64,000 nt of DNA. Source: JBFWPF01 sp050250135 (GTDB lineage: Bacteria; Chlamydiota; Chlamydiia; Chlamydiales; JAFEGQ01). This document shows positions 7,256 through 15,535 of the stretch, one piece after another. The notes under the pieces are model-generated. The model was not told the origin of the DNA, ran no database searches, and saw only the letters and a list, made by a program, of their open reading frames with translations. A program made the position numbers and the translations under genes. Position 1 is the first letter of the stretch; each line of letters opens with the position of its first letter. The stretch lies in the NCBI GenBank assembly GCA_050250135.1, contig JBFWPF010000002.1, forward strand, positions 26,709 through 90,708, read 5' to 3'.

Positions 7256-10200
7256 GGCCGCAGATGTCGGGGTCCTGCCAGATGAGAGGGAGGATGTCGA
7301 CCAGAGAGGGAGACCAGCTGATTCCCCGCTTGTAGACGAGGTTGGAGGCCACATGACAGGCAATGATCGCCCGCTTGTGGTTGTCGGGAAGCGCCTCGAT
7401 CACCCGCTCCTTGTATTGCTCCCGGAGTAGAGGAGGGCAGTAGAGGAGAAGGGCCCGGATCATGGGCTCGGTAAGCTGATCCAAGGTGAGAAGGTAGGCG
7501 TAGAGCTGGTCGGTATAGGCGTTGATCACCCTCGAGGTCTCCTCTGAAAGGAAGGTGAGAGGGATCCCCGTCTCCTGGTGGGTAGTGAGAAGGAGACGGG
7601 CCTCATCCCGGGCCCGCTTGGCTAAGAGGGTGAGGATCTGCTCAACCAGCTCCTCCTTATGATCGAGGATCTCCTCCTCTGTGAGAACAAGGCCGTAGAG
7701 AACCTCGTAGGAGGAGCAGATTACCCCACACTTGTTCGCTGAGCTGTCTTTGATGATCAAAACGTCACGCTCCTCCAACGCGGTGCGCGATTCGGGAGTA
7801 AGGTAGAGGTTGGCCCCTTCGACAATGGCCCGTGAGGTCGGTTTTCCCTCCTTGTCGAGGTACTCCTTCCAGTTGTAGACGTTAAGCGTTTGGGGGCGGC
7901 CGCCGGCAGGGATAAAGATATCGGCAGGGGTCTGGTGGACGTTGCGGTGGAAGAGGCGGCTCATCTCACTCCCCGAAAGCCAGCCCTCGATCAACTTGCC
8001 GTTCTCCTTTCGCCAGCAGAGGGTGAGGGTAGCGTAGGCCGACTCCTCCTTTTTGCGGGTCCGGTCGAGGAGGAGCCCCCCCTCGGAGAGCTCCTGGGGC
8101 GGGTAGTGGGAGATCGACTTCCCCTCCTTGAAGAGCCCAGCGAGGATCTCAAGAGAGAGGCCGTGGGGATCGCGGATGGTGCCCGAGACATCGGTTAGGG
8201 CCACGACCTTGGCGGTTTTGGGATAGTGCTTGTAGAGGTTATAGAGCTGGTTGCCCGCCACATCGCCGTCGGGTCCCCCCGAGATCTTGACGGTGAAGCG
8301 GTCACTTTCGGGCTCGATATTGAGCGCCCTTAGGGTCTCAGCCATGTAGACGTTGACGCCGAGGGAGGTGACCCCATACTGCTTGTGGTTGATCCCCGTG
8401 CCCGGTTTGCTCGAGATAAAGGAGATCCCCGGCTTGTAATCGTACCGCTTGCTGTGGGCGGCGATCCATTCGATCATCTGGTTCCCCATCCGCTCGTCGG
8501 GGCCGAGGTAGAGGTACTCGGGCTCGCGGTAGTAGTCGACGATGTGTTTGGCACGGAGGGTTCCGTCGGGTTCACAGTTCACGAGGGTGAGTAGGCTGTT
8601 GACAAAGGCCCTCTGCGTCTGGAGGACATACTCCTCCTTCTGCTCCTGCATGTAGATTGCCAGCTTCTTATCGGCCTCCTCCTTGGAAAAGCCCGACCGC
8701 TTTAGCTCCCGCTCGAGCAGCTCCATCTCCTCGGCTAGCGCCTCATAGGGCTTGAGGAAGATGATCGCCTTGGCACCCCCCTCGGGGATATCCTTGTTCT
8801 TCTTCTGTTGGGTATAGGCGAGGTTATAGCACTCGCTAAAGACCCGGTTGATCTCCACCCACATATCTTCGGGCCGCTCGGGAAGGACCGTCCTCAAGCC
8901 CCCTCTCGCGAGGTCGCGGAAGCGGATCTGAAATCCGATAAAGTGGAGCCCTTTGACAAAGAAGATCCCAAAGGGGAGCTCAGGGAACTTCTCGGGCCGC
9001 TCAAAGGGGGCCTCATCGAGGTAGCGGGGGTCGAATCGAAAGCTCAAGGCGGTCTTGTTGTTCCGGTAGAAGTTGGTCTTTAGGGCATAGCGGATAAAAT
9101 GGACCGCTTGGTGGAGGACCGCCTTGCGCCGCCGGTCGTTGTCGAGGTGGCCGGTGTCAAGGGTCTCGATCAGCTCTTCAAGCTCATAGCAGGCCTGCTC
9201 CGCCTGTGCCCGATCCTGTTTTTCGGGGTCGAACTTTCCCTCGAAGGCGGCGCACCATTTCACCATAAGCTGGGGATGGCGGCAGATCGCCTCCTCACAG
9301 TTCTTAAACGAGTAGAGGTAGGGGTCGACATGGACGAGGACCTGGTGGACAAAGTAGACCACCGTCTTCAAGAGGTTGCCCAAATTGCCCCGCACAAGGC
9401 CGCTATCGACAAAGGTCTCCTCGATCGCTGGAAAGCCCCCGAAGTACTTGAGGGTGGCCAATTCCTTAAGAAAGTCCCCAATGTCGGCCACCTCCCAGGC
9501 AGCCTCCCCAAAGTTGCCGTGGATCCCCAGGGCCATAATCAGGATGCTCTCGCGGGTGTAGGGGTCGATGTAGGTGACGTTCACCTTGCGCATCACAAGG
9601 CCATGCCTTCGCACCATCTTGGCCAGCCGGTAGAGGAAGTCGTGCTTAGGAGTATTTTTCCAAGCGAGCATGATCTGGATGGAGGGGAGCCCCCTCTCTT
9701 TCCACTCCTCGTTGTAGCGGACCTCGTACTGGCAATGATCCCGCGTCTTAGCGCGAAAGTACATGTGGAGGGCAAGGGCTAGCCGGTCGATATCGAGGGA
9801 GCGGAGGAAGCGGGTGTTCATCCCGCTCAGCAGATGGTCAAACTCCCCATCGCCTATCTGGGGATCGAGCTCCTGGACCCGCCGCTTGAGCTCCTGCCGA
9901 CTCTCATCGGAAAAGGGGATCAGGTGGGTCTCCTTGGCCTCGGTGAAGTAGAGGACGCTGATCCTCAGGTGGGCCGTTACCCCTTCGAAGGGGAGGGGCT
10001 CGCTAGAGACGTAGGCTCGGTAGTGCTTGATCCCGTAGTGGCGCCACTCGTGGAAGATGGCCACATCGGCGTCGGCGCTATCGAGCCGCAGGGCCAGCGC
10101 GGCAAAGCCCAGGTTGACCGAGGCCTTAAACTCCTGCTTATCAAAGCCCATCAAGCTGTGGGCGGCCAGCATAATCTCCTCATGGGGGAGGTCTTCCCAG

Positions 10201-10304
10201 AAGGGGACGGGCATTGACCTCTCCAACCACTGGTAGGTTGCCTTGAACTGGGCCGCCTCCTCGGAAACAGCTCTCTCTAAATCAGATGGGTTATTACTGG
10301 CCAA
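7245..10304 (-). CDS. Large (about 115 kDa class) NAD-dependent glutamate dehydrogenase
   Basis: 1019 aa, starting at a TTG (10304) with AAGGGCG eight bases upstream. It converts glutamate to 2-oxoglutarate, ammonium and NADH. The C-terminal half has the dehydrogenase core: EGGAKAIIFLKP, KPGTGINHKQYG, the Rossmann loop ISGGPDGDVAGN, then IPAGGRPQTLN and the signature EGANLYLT...KDSSANKCGV. Length and these motifs match the yeast Gdh2-like class rather than the roughly 450-aa hexameric enzyme or the roughly 1600-aa bacterial type. The N-terminal 400 residues are the regulatory/structural extension of that class. It suggests that glutamate or other amino acids feed the TCA cycle. It stands alone, with a small hairpin immediately upstream. 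Confidence 0.88.
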   Translation of the reverse strand: MASNNPSDLERAVSEEAAQFKATYQWLERSMPVPFWEDLPHEEIMLAAHSLMGFDKQEFKASVNLGFAALALRLDSADADVAIFHEWRHYGIKHYRAYVSSEPLPFEGVTAHLRISVLYFTEAKETHLIPFSDESRQELKRRVQELDPQIGDGEFDHLLSGMNTRFLRSLDIDRLALALHMYFRAKTRDHCQYEVRYNEEWKERGLPSIQIMLAWKNTPKHDFLYRLAKMVRRHGLVMRKVNVTYIDPYTRESILIMALGIHGNFGEAAWEVADIGDFLKELATLKYFGGFPAIEETFVDSGLVRGNLGNLLKTVVYFVHQVLVHVDPYLYSFKNCEEAICRHPQLMVKWCAAFEGKFDPEKQDRAQAEQACYELEELIETLDTGHLDNDRRRKAVLHQAVHFIRYALKTNFYRNNKTALSFRFDPRYLDEAPFERPEKFPELPFGIFFVKGLHFIGFQIRFRDLARGGLRTVLPERPEDMWVEINRVFSECYNLAYTQQKKNKDIPEGGAKAIIFLKPYEALAEEMELLERELKRSGFSKEEADKKLAIYMQEQKEEYVLQTQRAFVNSLLTLVNCEPDGTLRAKHIVDYYREPEYLYLGPDERMGNQMIEWIAAHSKRYDYKPGISFISSKPGTGINHKQYGVTSLGVNVYMAETLRALNIEPESDRFTVKISGGPDGDVAGNQLYNLYKHYPKTAKVVALTDVSGTIRDPHGLSLEILAGLFKEGKSISHYPPQELSEGGLLLDRTRKKEESAYATLTLCWRKENGKLIEGWLSGSEMSRLFHRNVHQTPADIFIPAGGRPQTLNVYNWKEYLDKEGKPTSRAIVEGANLYLTPESRTALEERDVLIIKDSSANKCGVICSSYEVLYGLVLTEEEILDHKEELVEQILTLLAKRARDEARLLLTTHQETGIPLTFLSEETSRVINAYTDQLYAYLLTLDQLTEPMIRALLLYCPPLLREQYKERVIEALPDNHKRAIIACHVASNLVYKRGISWSPSLVDILPLIWQDPDICGLRQ

Positions 10305-10320
10305 TAGAGAACGCCCTTTT

Positions 10321-10339
10321 TTTGTGCTTATAGCACAAA
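10321..10339. promoter_or_regulatory. 7-bp inverted repeat upstream of glutamate dehydrogenase
   Basis: TTTGTGC (10321-10327) and GCACAAA (10333-10339) around a 5-nt loop, within the AT-rich 50-nt gap before the TTG start. On the minus strand a TATAAG -10-like element lies inside the loop. It could be an operator or simply the promoter core. Confidence 0.35.
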
Positions 10340-10354
10340 TAATTATTGAGCGGT

Positions 10355-11329
10355 CTAGCGGGCTTTAGTCAGTTTCCAGAGGGCTAGGCCCCCGCCGACC
10401 AGCAGGAGGCCAACGGCCAAGAAGAGGGGCCATCTCGTCTGGTCCACTGGGCTAGACTTGGGCCTCATTTTGGCGATCTGGCCGGTATCAAGGACGGCAT
10501 AGAGCTGCTTGTCCTCGGCGTAGTGGAGGGCTCCGATTGCGCCATCGGTTGAAGCGATCGTGTATTTTTCGATCTCCCGCTGGGAGTCAAGGCCCCATAC
10601 GGCGATCTCACCCGTCCCTTCGAAAGCCATGGCGAATTTCTTCTCCCCCTCACAGACCGCAACGCTTGTCACCTGTAGGTCCCCAATGGGCACGCTGTAC
10701 TCCGAGAGGGCGGTGGTGAATTTCAGCACCATATCTTTAATGAACCCGACAAAGTGGGGGCCCACGGTAGGGGCCATAATCCCCTTATTTTTGACGACGG
10801 TGGGGCTTTCCACCTGGTCACTGGGCGAATAGATATCAAAGCCACTGCCGGTCATGATAACGGCCCTGTTGCCAACCAGAAGGAGGCGTTTCACAGCGGT
10901 GGGGTCTATTTCACAGTGGATGATATACTCCTGACTGCTTCGCAGCATGACCTGCAAGAAGGTCCCATCGAGCCCCTTTACAATCCAAGCGATAGTGGTA
11001 TCGCTACCCGCAATGTGGAGGGCCTCCTCCTCGTGTTCCCAGCGAACCACGTCAGTAGAGCTGTATTCACGTCCGAAAATAGGGCCCTCTTCTAGCAAGG
11101 AGCCCTCCCCACACCCATTGAACCCAGCGACGTCGAAATGAGGGGTAGTAATGGTCTCTTTCACAACCATAAAAGGCCCTTTGCAATCATCCATCCGCTT
11201 GTGCTGATCTGTGTCGAGGAGGTAACTCTGGCCGACTTTGCCTACTAAGGTTGAGATGGCCCGATCCTGACAAAAAAAGAGGAAGTTAGCAGTTCGCTCA
11301 ATCCGGTCACCTTTGATTTCGTAGCTCAT
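10355..11329 (-). CDS. Tail-anchored protein with a beta-rich soluble domain, function unknown
   Basis: 324 aa. ATG preceded by GGAAGGA at good spacing. There is no signal peptide; the only hydrophobic segment is at the very C-terminus (LFLAVGLLLVGGGLALW, about residues 302-318) followed by KLTKAR, so the soluble part should stay in the cytosol (or the host cytosol if secreted). The body is rich in short beta-strand-like repeats (DVAGFNGCG, HIAGSDTTIAWIVKGLDG, EIAVWGLDSQREIEKY, GALHYAEDKQLYAVLD) suggesting a WD/beta-propeller-like fold. I recognise no family. A TATAAT box precedes it on the minus strand (11368-11373). Monocistronic. Confidence 0.65.
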   Translation of the reverse strand: MSYEIKGDRIERTANFLFFCQDRAISTLVGKVGQSYLLDTDQHKRMDDCKGPFMVVKETITTPHFDVAGFNGCGEGSLLEEGPIFGREYSSTDVVRWEHEEEALHIAGSDTTIAWIVKGLDGTFLQVMLRSSQEYIIHCEIDPTAVKRLLLVGNRAVIMTGSGFDIYSPSDQVESPTVVKNKGIMAPTVGPHFVGFIKDMVLKFTTALSEYSVPIGDLQVTSVAVCEGEKKFAMAFEGTGEIAVWGLDSQREIEKYTIASTDGAIGALHYAEDKQLYAVLDTGQIAKMRPKSSPVDQTRWPLFLAVGLLLVGGGLALWKLTKAR

Positions 11330-11367
11330 TTCGTCCTTCCTGTAATTTTTCCGCTCACTACCGCTAG

Positions 11368-11373
11368 ATTATA
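11368..11373 (-). promoter_or_regulatory. -10 box of the tail-anchored protein gene
   Basis: Consensus TATAAT on the minus strand, 38 nt upstream of the ATG at 11329. The matching -35 is poor; the 14-bp palindrome at 11386-11399 overlies the place where it should be, which would suit regulation by a DNA-binding protein. Confidence 0.55.
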
Positions 11374-11385
11374 TCCCCCAGCAGG

Positions 11386-11399
11386 ATAAAGATCTTTAT
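11386..11399. promoter_or_regulatory. 14-bp perfect palindrome in a divergent promoter region
   Basis: ATAAAGATCTTTAT reads the same on both strands. It sits between the divergent genes at 10355-11329 and 11533-12765, over the expected -35 of the former. Candidate operator; could be chance in AT-rich sequence. Confidence 0.4.
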
Positions 11400-11532
11400 T
11401 AAAATTATTATTGAGTGGCGCGTGGGTGCAAGTCACGGATAGAAAGCACCGTGCGGTTATTAAGAAAGTACTTGTTTTTTTGGCCTTATTCATGATACCA
11501 TTTGGGTTAAAATATTTGGAGATAAGGGAGAA
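11400..11532 (+). promoter_or_regulatory. Leader region of the F-box-like membrane protein gene
   Basis: AT-rich leader with short nested inverted repeats near 11425-11458 (GGTGC/GCACC and CACGG/CCGTG) and a possible promoter of TTGTTT near 11470 and GATACC about 17 nt later. A good ribosome-binding site (AGGGAG) precedes the ATG at 11533. No RNA gene recognised. Confidence 0.3.
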
Positions 11533-12765
11533 ATGGAGCCGATTAATGGGAATGGAGGGGGTAGCCCCTTAGTCCCTCTTGGCCTAGCAACTGGCTTAAC
11601 CCTGCTCGCGGTGGCTAACATTGCCCACGTGCAGCGAGCTAGAGCGCCGCTCAATGTCATGGGAAGTCTCCTCTTTCTGGGCAGCTCGGTTCAATTGGCA
11701 AGGGGGTTAAGCCCAGCCAAAGGTGGGGCTTCGGAACAAGCGGCCCCCGACTGGTTGGACCTGGGAGCCGATGTGTGGCGGTCGATTGCCAACCATTGTG
11801 ACGCCCAAAGTTCTCGTCGCTTGACCTGGTCGAATGGGCAGTTGAGAAAGTGGCTAATCGAGTGGTCCAAGGAGGATTTTCAGACGAGATTCTCTTTCTT
11901 TCAGGCAGCACGGACGAGGGCTGTCGAGATCGATTACTTCCTTCAGCAGGGTTATGAGGAATGGCTTGTTAGCCAGAAGGATCAGTTTGTTCCCTCTGAT
12001 TACTGTGAGCGCCTGGGTGTTTATCTGCGCGTTCATAGAAGGATTGTCTTTGAGGGTGAGAGATTGCCGTTTCCGACGGAGAGAGGCAATTTAGCCCTTT
12101 TCCTTGAACGGAAACAGACGAAGGAAGAGCTTGAGAAATGGTCGGCAGAGACCTATTGGGCCTATTCGAGCCTAGAAAACTGGGTTGCTGTCCTGGCCAA
12201 CAAGTTTGAGTATGACGATGGGATTATTGCGGGCTTGGTCCAGCTCTCATACCTCTCCGTTAGTGAGAGTGCAGAGAAATTGCGTCAGCTTCCTTATATC
12301 CGTTATGGATGGACCATTATGCTAGGGTACGGTAAGGAGGCAAAAAGCGAGCTAGGGAGCTGGATAGCCAAGGTGGGAACCCTTCTTGCTCAGCCCAAAG
12401 TGAGAGAGCATATCAGGTCCGGCCATATTAGCCTGATGCAAGGGGGCGGGGCCCAGGTTTTGCTTGCAGAGCAACCCATTGGTACCTGTATCGCGCGCCT
12501 TTCCAGCAGGTCTCCAGGAACCCTTTCGCTGAGTGTGCAACTAGGTACGAATGTGCAACATGTCAAGTGTGATAATCTGGAGGGGCTATTTCAACGGGTG
12601 GATCTCCACAAACGTACGTTGCACGGGGTGAGTTTGCCGGGTAAGGGTCAATCACCCAAACTCTTTCCCCTCGAGAGGGTGACCGTTGCGCCGGCAAGTC
12701 AACCTGACCTAGCCAATTACAAAAGATGCGAATATGTCCAAGATATGGTAGCCGAAACGGGGTAA
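11533..12765 (+). CDS. Membrane-anchored protein with an F-box-like segment
   Basis: 410 aa. ATG with AGGGAG upstream. Residues 10-60 contain two hydrophobic stretches (LVPLGLATGLTLLAVANIA and VMGSLLFLGSSVQLA). Residues about 75-107 (WLDLGADVWRSIANHCD, then SSRRLTWSNGQLRKW) follow the spacing of an F-box: hydrophobic start, DVWRSI helix, CD turn and a final Trp-containing helix. The match is weaker than that of the F-box gene at the left edge, but both share the HCD/RCD turn. The remainder is helical with no recognised fold. If real, it would be another host-ubiquitin-directed protein (inference); otherwise a chlamydial hypothetical. It ends 3 nt before the stop of the convergent metal ATPase. 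Confidence 0.65.
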   Translation: MEPINGNGGGSPLVPLGLATGLTLLAVANIAHVQRARAPLNVMGSLLFLGSSVQLARGLSPAKGGASEQAAPDWLDLGADVWRSIANHCDAQSSRRLTWSNGQLRKWLIEWSKEDFQTRFSFFQAARTRAVEIDYFLQQGYEEWLVSQKDQFVPSDYCERLGVYLRVHRRIVFEGERLPFPTERGNLALFLERKQTKEELEKWSAETYWAYSSLENWVAVLANKFEYDDGIIAGLVQLSYLSVSESAEKLRQLPYIRYGWTIMLGYGKEAKSELGSWIAKVGTLLAQPKVREHIRSGHISLMQGGGAQVLLAEQPIGTCIARLSSRSPGTLSLSVQLGTNVQHVKCDNLEGLFQRVDLHKRTLHGVSLPGKGQSPKLFPLERVTVAPASQPDLANYKRCEYVQDMVAETG

Positions 12766-12767
12766 CC

Positions 12768-14717
12768 CTAACGGCGCAAGAGGCGGAGAGAGTTCAGGCC
12801 GACGATCACGGTTCCCCCTTCGTGGAGAACGACGGCGAGCCAGAGGGGAATCCAACCAAACAGAGCTGAGATGCTGGCGCCAATGATGGCGAGGGTGGCG
12901 AGGGTGACGTTTTGGCGCACTACGGCTTGGGTGGTGCTCGCTTTGCGCCACAGCCAGGTGAGGAGGGAGAGGTTGTCGTGGAGGAGGACGACGTCGGAGG
13001 CATCGATGGCGGTGCGGCTGCCGACTCGGCCCATCGAGATGCCGGTGGTGGCGCGGGCCAGGGCAGGGGCATCGTTGATCCCATCGCCCACCATGGCGAG
13101 CCCCTTGTCGGCGGAGAGACGGGCGACATGGTCGAGTTTGTCCTCGGGTTTAAGGTCGGCGTAGTAGGTGTCCATCCCGATCTGGGAGGCGATCGCCTCG
13201 GCATTGGCTCGGTGGTCACCGGTAAGCATCAGGAGATTGAGGTGGTGGTCGTGCTTGAGGCTCTTTAGGGTTTTGGCAATGCCGGGGCGGATGGCATCCT
13301 GGAAGCGGAAGAAATAGGGCTGGTCCTCGACGAGGAGGAGGGAGAGGAGCTGCCCTTGTGTGCGGATCTCCTGGGCCCGGCTTTGGATCTTTTGGAAAGT
13401 GTCGGGTGAGAGGCGCTCTTTGATGTGGTCCGGGTGGCCGATGTAGACATACTGGCCCCTGCTCTTCGCTTCGAGGCCATATCCTGGGATGCTTCTAAAG
13501 TCGGTAATTTTGGCGGGGGGGATCTTCTTCTCCTCAGCGTAGCGGAGGATCGACTGGGCGATCGGGTGGACGGCGTTCTGCTCGAGTGCGGCGGCAATGC
13601 CCAGTATCTCCTCCTTCTCGGTGTCGAAGCCGAGGCACTTGAGGTCGCCGGTGGTGAGGGTTCCGGTCTTGTCGAAGGCGACCGTTTTGCAGCTCATGAG
13701 GGCATCGAGTGTGATGCCCCCCTTAAGGAGGATGCCGGCACGGGCGCAGCTGGAGAGGGCGCTGAGGTAGGCGATGGGAAGGGCGATGATGAGGGCGCAA
13801 GGGGAAGCGGCGATAAGGAAGGCCAGAGCCCGGTAGATAGAACCCTCAAAGCCGAGGTAGGGGAGGGAGGTGACCCAGGGGAGGCCGAGGGCAAAGAGGG
13901 CGGAGAGGGAGATGATGGTGAGGGCATAGCCGCGGCTGATCTTGTCGAGCCACCGCTGGAACTTGGGACGGGCACCTTGCGCCTCAGTAATGAGCTCGAT
14001 GATCCGGGCGAGGGTGGAGTCGCTGCTGGTGTGGGTAACCCGCAGGACGAGCGCCCCCTCCATATTGGTGGCGCCGGCGGGGACCTCGTCGCCGACTTTT
14101 TTCTGGGCAGGGACACTCTCGCCGGTGAGGTGGACGAGGTTGACCGAGCTGGCCCCCTCGGTGACGATCCCGTCGAGGGGGACGATCTCGCCCGCTTTGA
14201 TGAGGATCTGATTGCCGCGGACGATGTCGCGGATGCTCCGCTCGTGGACGCGGCCGGTTTCGTCGACCAGGTGGGCCTTAGTGGGGGTAAGCTTGTGGAG
14301 GGAGCGGACGGCACTTTTGGCCTTTCCGGTAACGGTCTCCTCGATGGAGCCTGAGACGGCAAAGAGGACGAGGAGGAGCCCCCCCTCCATAGCGCTGCCG
14401 ATCAGGACCGAGAGGAAGGCGGCGAGGGTCATGAGGACATCGATGTTGATGTTGAGGGCTAGGATATCCTCGAGGGAGTTGATCAGCTTGGGGATGCCAG
14501 CTAGGAAGTAGACAAGCAATAGAAGCAGAGCAGAGAGGGGAGAGAGCAAGGGGTGGAAGGAGAGGAAGAAGGCGCCGGCAAGGCAAAAGGCACTGGCAAG
14601 GGAGGCGCGCAAGGAGAGGTTCTTTCCCCAGCGGCGGGATCTAGGGGTGAGAAAGGGGCTAACGGTCTCCTCGAGCCCTGAGTCAAAAAATTCGTCGAAA
14701 ACAATGGGGTCAGCCAT
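12768..14717 (-). CDS. P1B-type heavy-metal-transporting ATPase (CT727-like)
   Basis: 649 aa. Phosphorylation motif DKTGTLTTGD, TGES actuator motif, HP locus (NAVHPIAQS) and hinge GDGINDAPA are all present. The membrane metal site reads SPC (AASPCALIIALP) rather than CPC, and the last helix carries HEGGT followed by NSLR; together these mark the P1B-4 subgroup, which exports Co, Ni, Fe or Zn in studied members. There is no N-terminal metal-binding domain, as expected for that subgroup. Often annotated zntA in chlamydiae. It overlaps the upstream VIT-like gene by 8 bp, and serS follows in the same order as C. trachomatis CT727-CT728-CT729. Export of surplus metal from the cytosol is the likely role. 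Confidence 0.92.
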   Translation of the reverse strand: MADPIVFDEFFDSGLEETVSPFLTPRSRRWGKNLSLRASLASAFCLAGAFFLSFHPLLSPLSALLLLLVYFLAGIPKLINSLEDILALNINIDVLMTLAAFLSVLIGSAMEGGLLLVLFAVSGSIEETVTGKAKSAVRSLHKLTPTKAHLVDETGRVHERSIRDIVRGNQILIKAGEIVPLDGIVTEGASSVNLVHLTGESVPAQKKVGDEVPAGATNMEGALVLRVTHTSSDSTLARIIELITEAQGARPKFQRWLDKISRGYALTIISLSALFALGLPWVTSLPYLGFEGSIYRALAFLIAASPCALIIALPIAYLSALSSCARAGILLKGGITLDALMSCKTVAFDKTGTLTTGDLKCLGFDTEKEEILGIAAALEQNAVHPIAQSILRYAEEKKIPPAKITDFRSIPGYGLEAKSRGQYVYIGHPDHIKERLSPDTFQKIQSRAQEIRTQGQLLSLLLVEDQPYFFRFQDAIRPGIAKTLKSLKHDHHLNLLMLTGDHRANAEAIASQIGMDTYYADLKPEDKLDHVARLSADKGLAMVGDGINDAPALARATTGISMGRVGSRTAIDASDVVLLHDNLSLLTWLWRKASTTQAVVRQNVTLATLAIIGASISALFGWIPLWLAVVLHEGGTVIVGLNSLRLLRR

Positions 14718-15486
14718 TGGAGAGCCTCAGGAGGAAGAGGAGGCTAAAGAGGGCAACGCCGACGGCAAGGAGGGCGATGGCAAGGGTCCAAATGACGGTG
14801 GGGAGCCACCGGTTTCCCTGGTAATGGGCGGCGAGGATTCCAGCGCCGATGAAGATGACGATGGCGCCGATGCCAAGGCCGTAGGGGAACCAGAGGAGGG
14901 CGCCGATGAGGGCTAGGAGGGCCGAGAGGAGGGCGCCAAGGCCGGCCCCCACACACTGCTTGAGCGGGTGCTCGTAGACCTGGAGGTTGAGCCCCATCTC
15001 CTCTTCTACCATGACGCGGAGGAGGCGGTCCTGGTCGGCCATCAGGACGTCGACGACCTCATCGAGGAGTTTCCCCTCAAACCCTTTGGCGCCGTAGAGG
15101 GCCTCGAGCTCCTCCCGCTCCTGAGCGCGGTGGTGCTCGATCTCCCACTTCTCCTGGGCGATAACGCGGTGGAGCCGCTCGAGGCGGGCCCAGCCGAGAT
15201 GGGCGGAGCGGCCCATTTTCCAGACGAGGTAGCCGAAGGCGGAAGTCCCAAGGCCGAGGAGGAGGGGGACCATCTGGAGGCCGATAGCGGTCAGGAGGAG
15301 GGTAAAAAGGGTGAGGAAAAGGGCCATCTCTCGGGCCGCATCGGCCATAGCGGAGATGTGGCCGGGGATCTCGGTCCCGTGGTCTTCGGCAAAGGAGCGG
15401 ATCGCCTCAGTTCGCTTTTCGACCACGTGATGTAAAGCGGCTTTACCTTGAAAGTGGTCGTGTGTGTCTTTCGTATGTTTTGTCAT
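14710..15486 (-). CDS. VIT1/CCC1-like membrane protein (CT728-like)
   Basis: 258 aa, about five membrane helices: two around residues 54-90, then three in 175-255. The loop between them is helical and acidic (REELEALYGAKGFEGKLL, MADQDRLLRVMVEEEMGLN), followed by the HPLKQCVGAGLGALLSALL start of the next helix; this arrangement is that of vacuolar-iron-transporter-type Fe/Mn carriers. The canonical first-helix motif is not clear, so transport is an inference. Its partnership with a P1B-4 metal ATPase, conserved in Chlamydia, supports a role in metal balance. Overlaps the ATPase start by 8 bp. Confidence 0.75.
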   Translation of the reverse strand: MTKHTKDTHDHFQGKAALHHVVEKRTEAIRSFAEDHGTEIPGHISAMADAAREMALFLTLFTLLLTAIGLQMVPLLLGLGTSAFGYLVWKMGRSAHLGWARLERLHRVIAQEKWEIEHHRAQEREELEALYGAKGFEGKLLDEVVDVLMADQDRLLRVMVEEEMGLNLQVYEHPLKQCVGAGLGALLSALLALIGALLWFPYGLGIGAIVIFIGAGILAAHYQGNRWLPTVIWTLAIALLAVGVALFSLLFLLRLSNG

Positions 15487-15535
15487 AGGCTCCCTAAACC
15501 CTCAGGATAGTCACCCTTCTCGATCGCCGCAACGG

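Noticed and set aside
13425..14354. 309-aa ORF opposite the metal ATPase
   Set aside because: Shadow of a GC-rich gene; composition (Gly/Glu/Asp-rich, no fold) is typical of antisense frames.
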